DNA of 64,000 nucleotides from PALSA-505 sp963699015 (GTDB lineage: Bacteria > Actinomycetota > Actinomycetes > Streptosporangiales > Streptosporangiaceae). The notes under the pieces are model-generated. The model did no database searches, had not been told where the DNA came from, and worked only from the letters and a program-made list of their open reading frames with translations. The DNA is taken from the NCBI GenBank assembly GCA_963699015.1, contig CAVOSX010000001.1:1178001-1242000 (forward strand). Reading direction: 5' to 3'. The translations under genes and the position numbers were made by a program. The number at the start of each line of letters is the position of its first letter. Position 1 is the stretch's first letter. This document shows, piece after piece, positions 44,087 to 52,490 of the stretch.

Positions 44087-45307
44087 GTGACTCCCGCCGA
44101 CGCCGCCCTGCCCGCCACCGCGGATGCCGTGATCATCGGGGCCGGGATGGTGGGCGCCGCCACGGCCGCGGCGCTGGCCGCCACCGGGCGCCGGGTGTGC
44201 GTGATCGACCGCAGCGGCCCGTTCGGCGGGACCACGGGGGCGGGTGAGGGCAACATCCTGGTCTCCGATCACCTGCCTGGCCCCGACCTGTCGCTGGCGC
44301 TGCGCAGCCTCACGCTGTGGCGGGAGTTCGCCGCCGAGCACGGCGCGGAGGTTCGAGTTCGAGGCCAAGGGCGGCGTGGTCGTGGCGCACGACCAGGACC
44401 AGCTGGCCGGGCTGGCGGACCAGGCCGCCGGCAGCGGGCCGCCGGGGTCGAGGTGACCGGGCTGGACCAGGCCGGGCTGCGGGAGGCCGAGCCTGATCTG
44501 GCGCCGGGACTGGCCGGCGGCGCCTTCTACCCGCAGGACTGCCAGGTGCAGCCGATGCGCGCGGCCATGGCCTACCTCGCGCTGGCCCGCCGTCACGGCG
44601 GCCTGTCCGTGGCCCGCGCCGAGGCGACCGGGCTCGAGACGGTCACCGGGAGCGCGGCACCGCGCCTGGTCACCGACCGCGGCCGGATCGCCGCGCCGGC
44701 CGTGGTCAACGCGGCGGGGCCGTGGAGCGGCGAGGTGGCCCGGCGGCTCGGCTCGGACCTGCCGGTGCGGCCGCGCCGCGGCCACATCCTGGTCACCGAA
44801 CCGCTGCCGCCGGCCATCAGGCACAAGGTCTACGAGTGCGACTACGTGGCCGCGGTGGGCAGCGATGACGACGCCCTGGCCTGCTCGGCGGTGGTGGAGT
44901 CCACCGCCAGCGGCACCGTGCTCATCGGGTCCAGCCGGGACTTCGGCGGCGCGCTGCCGGAGACCGGGCAGCGGCCGGTGCCGCCGGACGCGGGGGTGCT
45001 GGCCGCGATGGCCCGCCGGGCCATCGCGCTGTTCCCGTTCCTGCACCGGGTGCGCGCGATCCGCGCCTATACCGGTTACCGTCCGGCCTGCCGCGACCAC
45101 CTGCCGGTGATCGGCGCGGACCCGCTGGTGGCGGGGCTCTACCACGCGACCGGGCACGAGGGCGCCGGCATCGGCCTGGCCCCGGCCACCGCGGAACTGC
45201 TCGCCGGGATCATCGACGGCACGGCCACCGCGGTGCGCCCGGAGCCGTTCTCGCCTGCCCGCTTCGCCATCCCGCCGGCCAGGACCGCAGGCTGGCATGG
45301 CCGCTGA
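44087..45307 (+). CDS. HcnC/DadA-type FAD subunit of a three-subunit amino acid dehydrogenase
   Basis: A 406-residue flavoprotein with VIIGAGMVGAATAAALAATG at its N-terminus, RPRRGHILVTEPLPPAIRH in the middle and YHATGHEGAGIGLAPATAELLAG at the end. It matches the beta subunit of hydrogen cyanide synthase-like D-hydroxyproline, opine and proline dehydrogenases. Residues about 89-116 (codons 44351-44432) are scrambled into an Arg/Gly-rich stretch: an extra base near 44351 and a missing base near 44430-44432 cancel each other, and the alternative frame reads FEFEAKGGVVVAHDQDQLAG, the expected sequence. The start is GTG 44087. It overlaps the next gene by 11 bases. Confidence 0.85.
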   Translation: MTPADAALPATADAVIIGAGMVGAATAAALAATGRRVCVIDRSGPFGGTTGAGEGNILVSDHLPGPDLSLALRSLTLWREFAAEHGAEVRVRGQGRRGRGARPGPAGRAGGPGRRQRAAGVEVTGLDQAGLREAEPDLAPGLAGGAFYPQDCQVQPMRAAMAYLALARRHGGLSVARAEATGLETVTGSAAPRLVTDRGRIAAPAVVNAAGPWSGEVARRLGSDLPVRPRRGHILVTEPLPPAIRHKVYECDYVAAVGSDDDALACSAVVESTASGTVLIGSSRDFGGALPETGQRPVPPDAGVLAAMARRAIALFPFLHRVRAIRAYTGYRPACRDHLPVIGADPLVAGLYHATGHEGAGIGLAPATAELLAGIIDGTATAVRPEPFSPARFAIPPARTAGWHGR

Positions 45308-45569
45308 CCGGGTTCGGTTCAGCTTCGACGGCAGGCCGATGGACGCGCCGCGCGGCATGACCATCGGCGGGGCGCTGCTGGCCAACGGCGTCCTGTCCTG
45401 GCGGCTGACCCGCTCGGGTGGCCGGCCGCGCGGGGTGTTCTGCGGCATCGGCGCGTGCTTTGACTGCCTCGTGGACGTGGGCGGCGATCGCGCCGTCCGG
45501 GCCTGCCTGGTGCCGGTCAGGGACGGCGACGAGGTCCGCACCTGCGCGTCGCCGGGGCAGCGCGAATGA
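45297..45569 (+). CDS. HcnA-type (2Fe-2S)-binding small subunit
   Basis: A 90-residue ferredoxin-like protein. Three cluster cysteines are seen in RGVFCGIGACFDCLVDV and a fourth in RACLVPVRDGD, the pattern of the small gamma subunit of HcnABC-like dehydrogenases. ATG 45297 lies within the end of the FAD-subunit gene, and its stop overlaps the next start (ATGA). It carries electrons between the two flavoprotein subunits. Confidence 0.9.
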   Translation: MAADRVRFSFDGRPMDAPRGMTIGGALLANGVLSWRLTRSGGRPRGVFCGIGACFDCLVDVGGDRAVRACLVPVRDGDEVRTCASPGQRE

Positions 45570-47020
45570 GTACCCCGGCCCGTTCGGAATCGGACCTCGC
45601 GGTCGTGGGGGCGGGGCCGGCCGGGCTGGCCGCGGCGCTGGCCGCGGCCGCCTTCGGCTGCGCGGTCACGCTGATCGACTCCGGGCCGGCCATCGGCGGC
45701 CAGATCTACCGGCCGAGCCTGCTCGGCGGCGCCGAAGGGCCGGCCGAGCCTGGCTCCGTGCCGCTGCCGCCGCGGCTGCGCCGGGCGGCGCGGCACCGGC
45801 GCATCCGGCACCTGGCCTCGACATCGGTGTGGCACGCGGAGCCTGAGCCCGACGGCGGGTTCCTGCTCCGGCTGGCAGGACCGGACCGGCCAGGCCCGGC
45901 GCCCGGCGGCCAGGCGGGCGGGACGGCGCCGCCCGTGCTGCGGACGCGCGCGATGCTGCTGGCGACCGGCGCGACCGAGCTCGTGCTGCCCTTTCCCGGC
46001 TGGGACCTGCCCGGCGTGACCACCGCGGGCGCGGCCCAGGCCCTGCTGAAGAGCCAGGACGTCGCCGTGGGCCAGCGGGTGCTCGTGTCCGGTTCGGGGC
46101 CGCTGCTGCTCCCGGTCGCCGCCGGGCTGGCCGGGGCCGGGGTGCGGGTCGTGGCGGTGCTGGAGGCGACCGCGGCGCGGGCCGGGGCCAGGCACGCCGC
46201 CCGGCTCGCGGCCTACCCCGGCAAGCTGCGGGAGGCGGCCGGTTACGCCGCGACCCTGGCCCGGCACCGCGTGCCGGTCCGTACCGGTCATGCCGTCGTC
46301 GGGTGCCACGGCGCGGGGCGGGTGGAGCGCGCCACGATCGCGCGGCTGGACCGGGACTGGCGGCCGGTGCCCGGCTCGCGGCGGGATGAGGCGGTGGACG
46401 CCGTGCACGTCAGCTTCGGCTTCTGCCCCACGCTGGACCTGGCCCGGCTGCTGGGCTGCGCCGACGCGCAGCACGCGAACCGGCCCGTGGCCGCGATGAG
46501 CTGCGACGCCGATCTCGCCAGCTCCGTGGCCGGCGTGTTCGCCGCGGGCGAGGTCACCGGGATCGGCGGGGCGCAGGCGGCCGAGCTCGAGGGATACCTG
46601 GCCGGCGCGTCTGCCGCCCGCTACCTGGGCCGGCTCCACCCGGTGGCCTATGCGGCGCGCACCCGCGCGCTGCGGGCCAGGCTCGGGCCGGCCCGGCGTT
46701 TCGGCGCGCTGCTCGATGACGCCTACCCGCTGCGGCCTGGCTGGCTGGACTGGCCGGAGCCCGGCACGATCGCCTGCCGCTGCGAGGAAACCCGGTGGGC
46801 GCAGATCGGCCAGGCCGTCGCGGCCGGGGCCGCCGACGTGCGGTCGGTGAAGGGACTGACCCGCTGCGGCATGGGCTACTGCCAGGGCCGGATCTGCGGC
46901 CCCGTCGTCCAGTACGCGGTGGCGGCCGCCGCGGGCCGGCCGCTGGGCGAGGTCGGGGACTTGCAGTCGCGCCCGCTGCTCACCCCCGTGCCGCTGGACG
47001 TGATCGCCGGCGCGGGTTGA
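45566..47020 (+). CDS. HcnB-type NAD(P)/FAD-dependent subunit with BFD-like cluster domain
   Basis: A 484-residue alpha subunit. The N-terminal FAD motif is VVGAGPAGLAAALAAAAFG and the second nucleotide motif is VLVSGSGPLLLPVAAGLAGAG. The C-terminal 90 residues form a BFD-like [2Fe-2S] domain: IACRCEETRW and LTRCGMGYCQGRICGP provide the four cysteines. With the two preceding genes it forms an alpha-beta-gamma dehydrogenase that probably oxidises cis-4-hydroxy-D-proline, giving the pathway step after the epimerase at 40.5 kb. D-proline or opines are alternative substrates. Confidence 0.88.
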   Translation: MSTPARSESDLAVVGAGPAGLAAALAAAAFGCAVTLIDSGPAIGGQIYRPSLLGGAEGPAEPGSVPLPPRLRRAARHRRIRHLASTSVWHAEPEPDGGFLLRLAGPDRPGPAPGGQAGGTAPPVLRTRAMLLATGATELVLPFPGWDLPGVTTAGAAQALLKSQDVAVGQRVLVSGSGPLLLPVAAGLAGAGVRVVAVLEATAARAGARHAARLAAYPGKLREAAGYAATLARHRVPVRTGHAVVGCHGAGRVERATIARLDRDWRPVPGSRRDEAVDAVHVSFGFCPTLDLARLLGCADAQHANRPVAAMSCDADLASSVAGVFAAGEVTGIGGAQAAELEGYLAGASAARYLGRLHPVAYAARTRALRARLGPARRFGALLDDAYPLRPGWLDWPEPGTIACRCEETRWAQIGQAVAAGAADVRSVKGLTRCGMGYCQGRICGPVVQYAVAAAAGRPLGEVGDLQSRPLLTPVPLDVIAGAG

Positions 47021-47040
47021 GCCGGGGCCGGGCGGCGGGT

Positions 47041-49200
47041 CAGCCGGCGGCGACCGCGAGGGCCAGCGGCAGCACGCCCACGGCGCCGGCCTCGCGGAGC
47101 AGCCTGGCCGCGACGGTCATGGTCCAGCCGGTGTCGATGCGGTCGTCAACCAGCAGCACCGGCCCGCCGAGCGCGGCGAGGGCGTCGCGCACGGATCCGG
47201 GAACGACGAACGTGTCCCAGAGGGCGCGCAGCCGCTGGGCGCTGTTGAACTGGGCGGCGGCCGGCCGGATTCCGCCCGCGTACTCGATCGGGCCGAGGTA
47301 GCGGAATCTGCCCGGCCTCGGCGAGCCCCCTGCCCAGGCTCGCGATGAGCTGCGGGCGGGACCGCGACGGCAGGGCGATCACGCCGGCGGGCCGGTCAGC
47401 CCAGTCCCACACGGCCAGCACCTTGACCACCGCCTCGATAAGACCGTCGGGCGCGGCGCTGTCCGGGGTGTCGCCGTTCAGCAGGGCACGCAGCCGGGGC
47501 CCCCAGCCCAGGTCGGTGAGCCGCCCCAGCGCCCTGCCTGGCTCGGCCGACACTTCGGCCGCGATCTTGCCCGAGACGTCTATGCCCAGCTCCTTCATCC
47601 CGGCCGGCCACATCTTCCGCGGCGTCACCTCGACCCCGGGGCGCAGCAGCCGCTCGCGCGCGGCCGCGGCGCCGGCCGGCGAGACCTGCTGCGGCCACAG
47701 CCGCCCCGTGCAGTTGTCACAGCGCCCGCAGCGGGCCGCGGCCGGGTCATCCAGCTCGCGGCGAAGGTATTCCATCCGGCACTGTCCGGTGTCGATGTAG
47801 CCGAGCATCGCCCGCTGCTCGCGGGAGCGCTCGGCAGCCACCCGCGCATAGCGGTCGGCGTCGTAGGCCCAGGCCAGCCCGGTGGCCTCCCAGCCGCCGG
47901 TGACCCGGCGGACCGCGCCGTCCACGTCGAGCACCTTGAGCATCATCTCCAGCCGGCCGCGGCTGAGATCGACCCTGGTCTCCAGCGCGGCGACCGACAA
48001 CGGCCGGCCCGCCTCGGCGAGCGCGGCCAGCGTGCCGCGGACGACCGGCTCCGGCGGGAAGGCCAGCGAGCCGAAGTAGGCCCAGATGTCGGCGTCCTCC
48101 CGCCCGGGGAGCAGGATCACCTCGGCCCGGTCCACGCCGCGCCCGGCCCGGCCGATCTGCTGGTAGTACGCGACCGGTGACTGCGGAGCCCCCAGGTGCA
48201 CGACGAATCCCAGCCGAGGGTGGTCGAATCCCATGCCCAGGGCGCTGGTGGCGACCAGCGCCTTGAGCTCGCCGGCGAGCAGCGAGTCCTCGGCCGCCTG
48301 GCGCTGCGCATGGTCGTCCTTCCCCGTGTAGGCCGCGACGTTATGGCCGCGCTCGCGCAGGAAGGCCGCGGTCTCGTGCGCCGCCGCCACGGTCAGGGTG
48401 TAGATGATGCCCGAGCCCGGCAGCTCGCCGAGGTGCTCGTCCAGCCAGGCCAGCCGCTGGCCGGCGGCGGGCAGCCGGACGACGGCCAGGCGCAGGCTGT
48501 CGCGGTCCAGCGGGCCGCGCAGCACCAGCGTGCCCGCCGTGGTGCCGGTGCCGAGCTGGTCGGCGATGTCGCGGGTGACCCTGGCGTTCGCGGTCGCCGT
48601 GGTCGCGAGGACGGGAACGCCGGGGGGCAGCTCGTCCAGCAGCGTGCGCAGCCGCCGGTAGTCGGGCCGGAAGTCGTGACCCCAGTCGGAGATGCAGTGC
48701 GCCTCATCCACCACCAGCATCCCGGCGGCGGCCGTCAGCCCGGGCAGCACCAGGTCGCGGAAGCCCGGGTTGTTCAGCCGTTCCGGGCTGACCAGCAGCA
48801 CGTCCGCGGCACCGGCCTGCACCTCGGCGTAGACCTCCTGCCACTGCTCGGCGTTGGCGGAGTTCACCGTGCGGGCGCGGATGCCTGCCCGGCCCGCCGC
48901 CTCGATCTGGTTGCGCATGAGGGCGAGCAGCGGCGAGACGATGACCACGGGGCCGGCGCCACCGGCTCGCAGCAGCGCGGCCGCCGTGAAGTAGACGGCC
49001 GACTTGCCCCAGCCGGTGCGCTGGACGACCAGCGCGCGGCGATGCTGCTCGACCAGCGCCCGGATCGCCGTCCACTGGTCCTCGCGCAACCTCGCCGCCG
49101 GGCCTGCGAGCGCTCGCAGGTAACGTTCCGCCTGGTCGCGAAGCGGGCCGGGCCCGGGATCCATGCGGCTCGCGGGCACGTCACCGGCATCGCCGTTCAT
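47041..49200 (-). pseudogene. recQ: RecQ-family DNA helicase with C-terminal phosphoribosyltransferase domain, one frameshift
   Basis: A protein of about 719 residues. ATG 49200 follows GAAGGACCGC. Helicase motifs include Walker A QRTGWGKSAVYF, DEAH box VVDEAHCISDWGHDFRPDY and IGRAGRGVDRAEV; the zinc site of the RecQ C-terminal region is RCGRCDNCTG. After an extra base in the C-run at 47311-47313 the frame changes and continues to the stop at 47041 as FRYLGPIEYAGGIRPAAAQ, FNSAQRLRALWDTFVV and VLLVDDRIDTGWTMTVAARL, a ComF-like phosphoribosyltransferase segment. This fusion is typical of actinobacterial RecQ proteins. It unwinds DNA in repair; the role of the extra domain is unknown. Confidence 0.87.
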
Positions 49201-49316
49201 GCGGTCCTTCGTACCAGCAGGTGGCGACAGCGGCGCGAGCGGGTCAGCTGCCGCCTGCTCCCGGCGAGCCGGCCGGTCACCGAACGCCGCCGCTGAGGCT
49301 GGCGGGATCGGTTCCG

Positions 49317-50304
49317 CTACCGGCGCTCCGCCCCGGTCTGGCCGGAGATGGTCGCGGTCTCGGCCCGTGCCAGCGCCGCGGCCAGATCCGGGGCGCCGGC
49401 CGTCCCCCCGGGTGCCTGCGTGGACGCGGCGGCCACGGCGCAGCCGAGCGCGGCCGCCGCCGGGAGGGCCAGGCCGCGCAGCAGCCCGGCGATAAGGCCG
49501 GCGTTGAAGCAGTCGCCGGCTCCGGTGGCGTCCACCGGGTGCACCGGCGGCAGCGCGACGCTGCGCTGCCGCCCGTCCTCGACGCACAGCGCTCCGCGGG
49601 CCCCGCGCTTGACGACCAGCCTGGATCCGGCCGCGGCCAGCACGCCGATCGCGTCGGGCAGGGTGTCGCGGCCGGCGATCCGCAGCGCCTCAGCCTCGTT
49701 GGGGATCAGCAGGTCGGCCTGGGCGAGCACGGAGCGGAGCCGGTCGCCGCCCCATGTGCCTGCCGGGTCCCAGTTCGTATCGAGGGACGTGGTGATCCCG
49801 GCGGACCGGGCGGCGGCGAAGATCGGGCCGAGGTGCTCGCCGAGCGAGGGCTCGATGAGGAAGTACGAGCTCACGTGCAGGTGCTTCGCGCCGCGGACCA
49901 GCGCCGGCGGCACGTCCCCCGCGGCCAGCGAACCCACCGCGCCGGTCGCGGTCAGGATGGCCCGGTCGTCTCCGCGCGACAGCGCCACGGTCATGCCGGT
50001 CGGGACGCCGGCCCGGGTGGCGACCGCCGTGACATCCACGCCCTCGGCCGCGAGCTGACCGAGCATGAAGCGGCCGGCCGGGTCATCGCCCACCGCGGCC
50101 ACGAGGGCGACCCGGACCCCGAGCCGCGCGGCCGCCACGGCCATGATGGCCGCGGACCCGCCGACCACCAGGGATATCCGGTTCGACGAGCTTCTCGCGC
50201 TGACCGAATTCGGGGATCACGTCGGGTCCGAGTACCAGCACATCCGGATTGCAGTCGCCCACGATGACCAGATCGGCGGCCGCTGGCGGCCGGTCCTGCG
50301 TCAC
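49317..50304 (-). pseudogene. PfkB-family carbohydrate kinase, one frameshift
   Basis: About 328 residues. GTG 50304 follows GGGAGGTTCGC and begins TQDRPPAAADLVIVGDCNPDVL. An extra base at 50178-50179 breaks the frame; the next frame starts ISLVVGGSAAIMAVAAARLG and continues with LVAAVGDDPAGRFML, NEAEALRI and the ATP/catalytic motif VDATGAGDCFNAGL. PfkB kinases phosphorylate sugars or nucleosides; in this locus an amino sugar or hexose is likely. It is divergent from the SIS/kinase/aldolase operon and shares the regulatory zone with the DeoR gene on its own strand. Confidence 0.82.
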
Positions 50305-50398
50305 GCGAACCTCCCGGTCTCCGCGGGCACCTGGTGCGAACACCGGCGGGCACCGGGCCGCATCCGTTGTGCTCGAAACCAGTGAAGTTAAGCCATCT

Positions 50399-50424
50399 AG
50401 CAATCATTAGTCAACAAGATTGCG
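50399..50424. promoter_or_regulatory. Candidate DeoR operator upstream of the PfkB gene
   Basis: AGCAAT (50399-50404) and ATTGCG (50419-50424) form an imperfect inverted repeat with a 14-base AT-rich spacer, about 95 bases upstream of the kinase start. The half-site AGCAAT recurs upstream of the regulator and SIS genes. Confidence 0.4.
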
Positions 50425-50470
50425 CAGAATCTGAGCCATCGAGGCGGCGCCGAACGCTCCGGGCGGATCG

Positions 50471-51256
50471 TCAGCCGGCAATCACCCGGGTGCCCGCCTC
50501 ACCGAACCTCGCCGCATCAGCCGCGGCGATCCCGGCGTCCGTGACCAGCACGTCGATGTCTGACGCGGCGCAGATCCGGGCGAACGCGCGGCGGCCGACC
50601 TTGGAGCTGTCGGCGACCACCACGACCTGGTCCGCGCGGTCGGCCATCAGCTTGTTGATGCTCGCCTCGCCCTCGTGGTGCGCGGTGGCGCCCGCGACCG
50701 GGTCGATCCCGTCCACGCCCAGGATCGCGATGTCCAGGGTCACCTGGTCCAGCACGCCCGTGGCCAGTGGGCCGATGAGCTCGTAGGACTGCGGCCGGGC
50801 CACGCCGCCGGTGGCTACGATCTTGATGTGCTGGCGGACCGCCAGCTCGGTGGCGATGTTGAGCGCGTTGGTGACCACGGTGACCGCGGGAGATGCCGAG
50901 CCGGCGTTCAGGTCGGCTCGGGTGGCGAGCGCGCGTGCTACCTCGGTGGTGGTGGTGCCGCCGTTGAGCCCGGCGACCTGCCCGGTCCGCACCAGGCCGG
51001 CCGCCGCCGCGGCGATGCGCTGCTTCTCGCTGGGATGCCGCTCGGTCTTGTACCGCAGCGGCAGGTCGTAGGTGACGCCCTGGGCGACGGCGCCGCCACG
51101 GATCCGGGTGAGCATCTGCTGCCTGGCTAGCTCGTCGAAGTCGCGGCGGACCGTCGCCGCAGAGACACCGAGCACCTGCGCCGCCCGCTCCACCTGCAGC
51201 TGGCCGTCCGCGGCGAGCAGCTCGAGCAGCTCATTCCAGCGGCTGTAGCGGCTCAC
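50471..51256 (-). CDS. DeoR/GlpR-family transcriptional regulator
   Basis: A 261-residue regulator. The N-terminal helix-turn-helix is VERAAQVLGVSAATVRRDFDEL followed by LTRIRGGAV; the C-terminal sugar-phosphate-binding domain carries VAGLNGGTTTTEVARAL, VVTNALNIATELA and ILGVDGIDP. Regulators of this family repress sugar operons until a phosphorylated sugar binds. It is flanked by PfkB (same strand) and the SIS/kinase/aldolase operon (opposite strand), its likely targets. Several inverted repeats with AGCAA half-sites lie on both sides. Confidence 0.93.
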   Translation of the reverse strand: MSRYSRWNELLELLAADGQLQVERAAQVLGVSAATVRRDFDELARQQMLTRIRGGAVAQGVTYDLPLRYKTERHPSEKQRIAAAAAGLVRTGQVAGLNGGTTTTEVARALATRADLNAGSASPAVTVVTNALNIATELAVRQHIKIVATGGVARPQSYELIGPLATGVLDQVTLDIAILGVDGIDPVAGATAHHEGEASINKLMADRADQVVVVADSSKVGRRAFARICAASDIDVLVTDAGIAAADAARFGEAGTRVIAG

Positions 51257-51398
51257 CGGCGGCTCCTGAGTGGTATCTGCTCCGTATTGCCTGGAACGTA
51301 TTGCCTGGAACGAAGGCCGGGCGGGCCAGCCGAGCCGCCGCCGCGGGCAGCAGAACCGCTGCTCCGGGCACGTAGCCTCTCACGGCGGCCGCGCTATG

Positions 51399-51413
51399 AG
51401 CAATAGGATTGCT
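51399..51413. promoter_or_regulatory. Inverted repeat, candidate DeoR operator
   Basis: Perfect inverted repeat AGCAAT-AGG-ATTGCT in the divergent region between the DeoR gene and the SIS operon. It shares its half-site with 50399-50404. Confidence 0.5.
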
Positions 51414-51449
51414 TCGTGGCCGCGATTCCTGCTGTTAACATACGATTGA

Positions 51450-51471
51450 TTTTGCTATATACCAAGCAAAA
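51450..51471. promoter_or_regulatory. Inverted repeat in AT-rich promoter zone, candidate DeoR operator
   Basis: Perfect inverted repeat TTTTGCT-ATATACCA-AGCAAAA, 47 bases before the SIS gene start, in the most AT-rich stretch of the locus (51430-51475). The spacer contains TATATA, so the site may overlap a -10 box of the rightward promoter; binding of the regulator would block transcription. Confidence 0.55.
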
Positions 51472-51517
51472 GCGAGCATAGCCAGGCCAGCGCGCCTGGA
51501 GACTGGGATGCACAGGG

Positions 51518-52480
51518 GTGGACGCGAGCGACGGGATGCCCGGCGGGACCAGCGGCGGGAGCGGCGGTAGCGCCAGCGGCATGGACGGCGGCGGCATCGA
51601 GCCGGAAGTCGCCAGCCAGCCCGAGTGCTGGCTGCGGGCCGCGGCGCTGGCCCCGGAGGTCGCCGAGAGCCTGCCCGCCAGCGGCGAGCGGGTGGCGGTC
51701 GCGGGCTGCGGCACCTCGTGGTTCATCGCTCAGTCGTATGCGGCCGCGCGCGAGGCGGCCGGGCACGGCGAGACCGACGCGTTCGCCGCCTCCGAGTTCC
51801 CGGCCGGCCGGCGCTACGACCGCATCCTGGCCCTGTCCCGGTCGGGTACCACCACCGAGATCCTCGATCTGCTGGCCCGGGTCGGCCGCGCGGTCCCGAC
51901 CGTGGCGATCACGGCTGACCCGGGCACCCCGATCGCGGCGGCCGCCGACGCGGTCATCGCGCTGGACTTCGCCGATGAGCGGTCGGTCGTGCAGACCAGG
52001 TTCGCCACCAGCGAGCTGGCGCTGCTGCGGGCCCACCTGGGCCAGGACCTCGCCCCGGTGGCCGAGGCGGCGCGCCGGGTGCTGGCCGCGCCGCTGCCCG
52101 CGCAGCTGACCGAGGCCCGGCAGTTCACCTTCCTCGGCACCGGCTGGACCTGCGGGCTGGCCAGCGAGGCGGCGCTGAAGCTCAAGGAGGCGGCCGGGCT
52201 ATGGACCGAGGCGTACCCCGCCATGGAGTACCGGCACGGCCCCATCGCCGTGACCGGTCCTGGCAGCGTGGTCTGGCTGTTCGGCCCGGCGCCGGACGGG
52301 CTGGCCGGCGAGATCGCGGCGGCCGGCGGCCTGGTCTGGCAGAGCGAGGAGGATCCCATGGCCGAGCTGGTGCGAGTACACCGGCTCGCGGCGGTGGCCG
52401 CTCGCGCTCGCGGGCTCGACCCGGACCGGCCGCGGAACCTGACCCGGTCGGTCATCCTGGACACCGCCCGCCAGGGCTGA
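51518..52480 (+). CDS. SIS-domain sugar isomerase/deaminase (AgaS/GlmS-like)
   Basis: A 320-residue protein with two SIS domains, without the glutaminase half of GlmS. Motifs are VAVAGCGTSWFIAQ, LALSRSGTTTEILDLL, FLGTGWTCGLASEAALKLKE and AYPAMEYRHGPIA. Such proteins isomerise or deaminate aminosugar or ketose phosphates. With the tagatose-type kinase and aldolase downstream it resembles AgaS, which converts galactosamine-6-phosphate to tagatose-6-phosphate. The GTG at 51518 lacks an ideal ribosome site; ATG 51581 is an alternative. Confidence 0.85.
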   Translation: MDASDGMPGGTSGGSGGSASGMDGGGIEPEVASQPECWLRAAALAPEVAESLPASGERVAVAGCGTSWFIAQSYAAAREAAGHGETDAFAASEFPAGRRYDRILALSRSGTTTEILDLLARVGRAVPTVAITADPGTPIAAAADAVIALDFADERSVVQTRFATSELALLRAHLGQDLAPVAEAARRVLAAPLPAQLTEARQFTFLGTGWTCGLASEAALKLKEAAGLWTEAYPAMEYRHGPIAVTGPGSVVWLFGPAPDGLAGEIAAAGGLVWQSEEDPMAELVRVHRLAAVAARARGLDPDRPRNLTRSVILDTARQG

Positions 52481-52490
52481 GCGTATCCCG

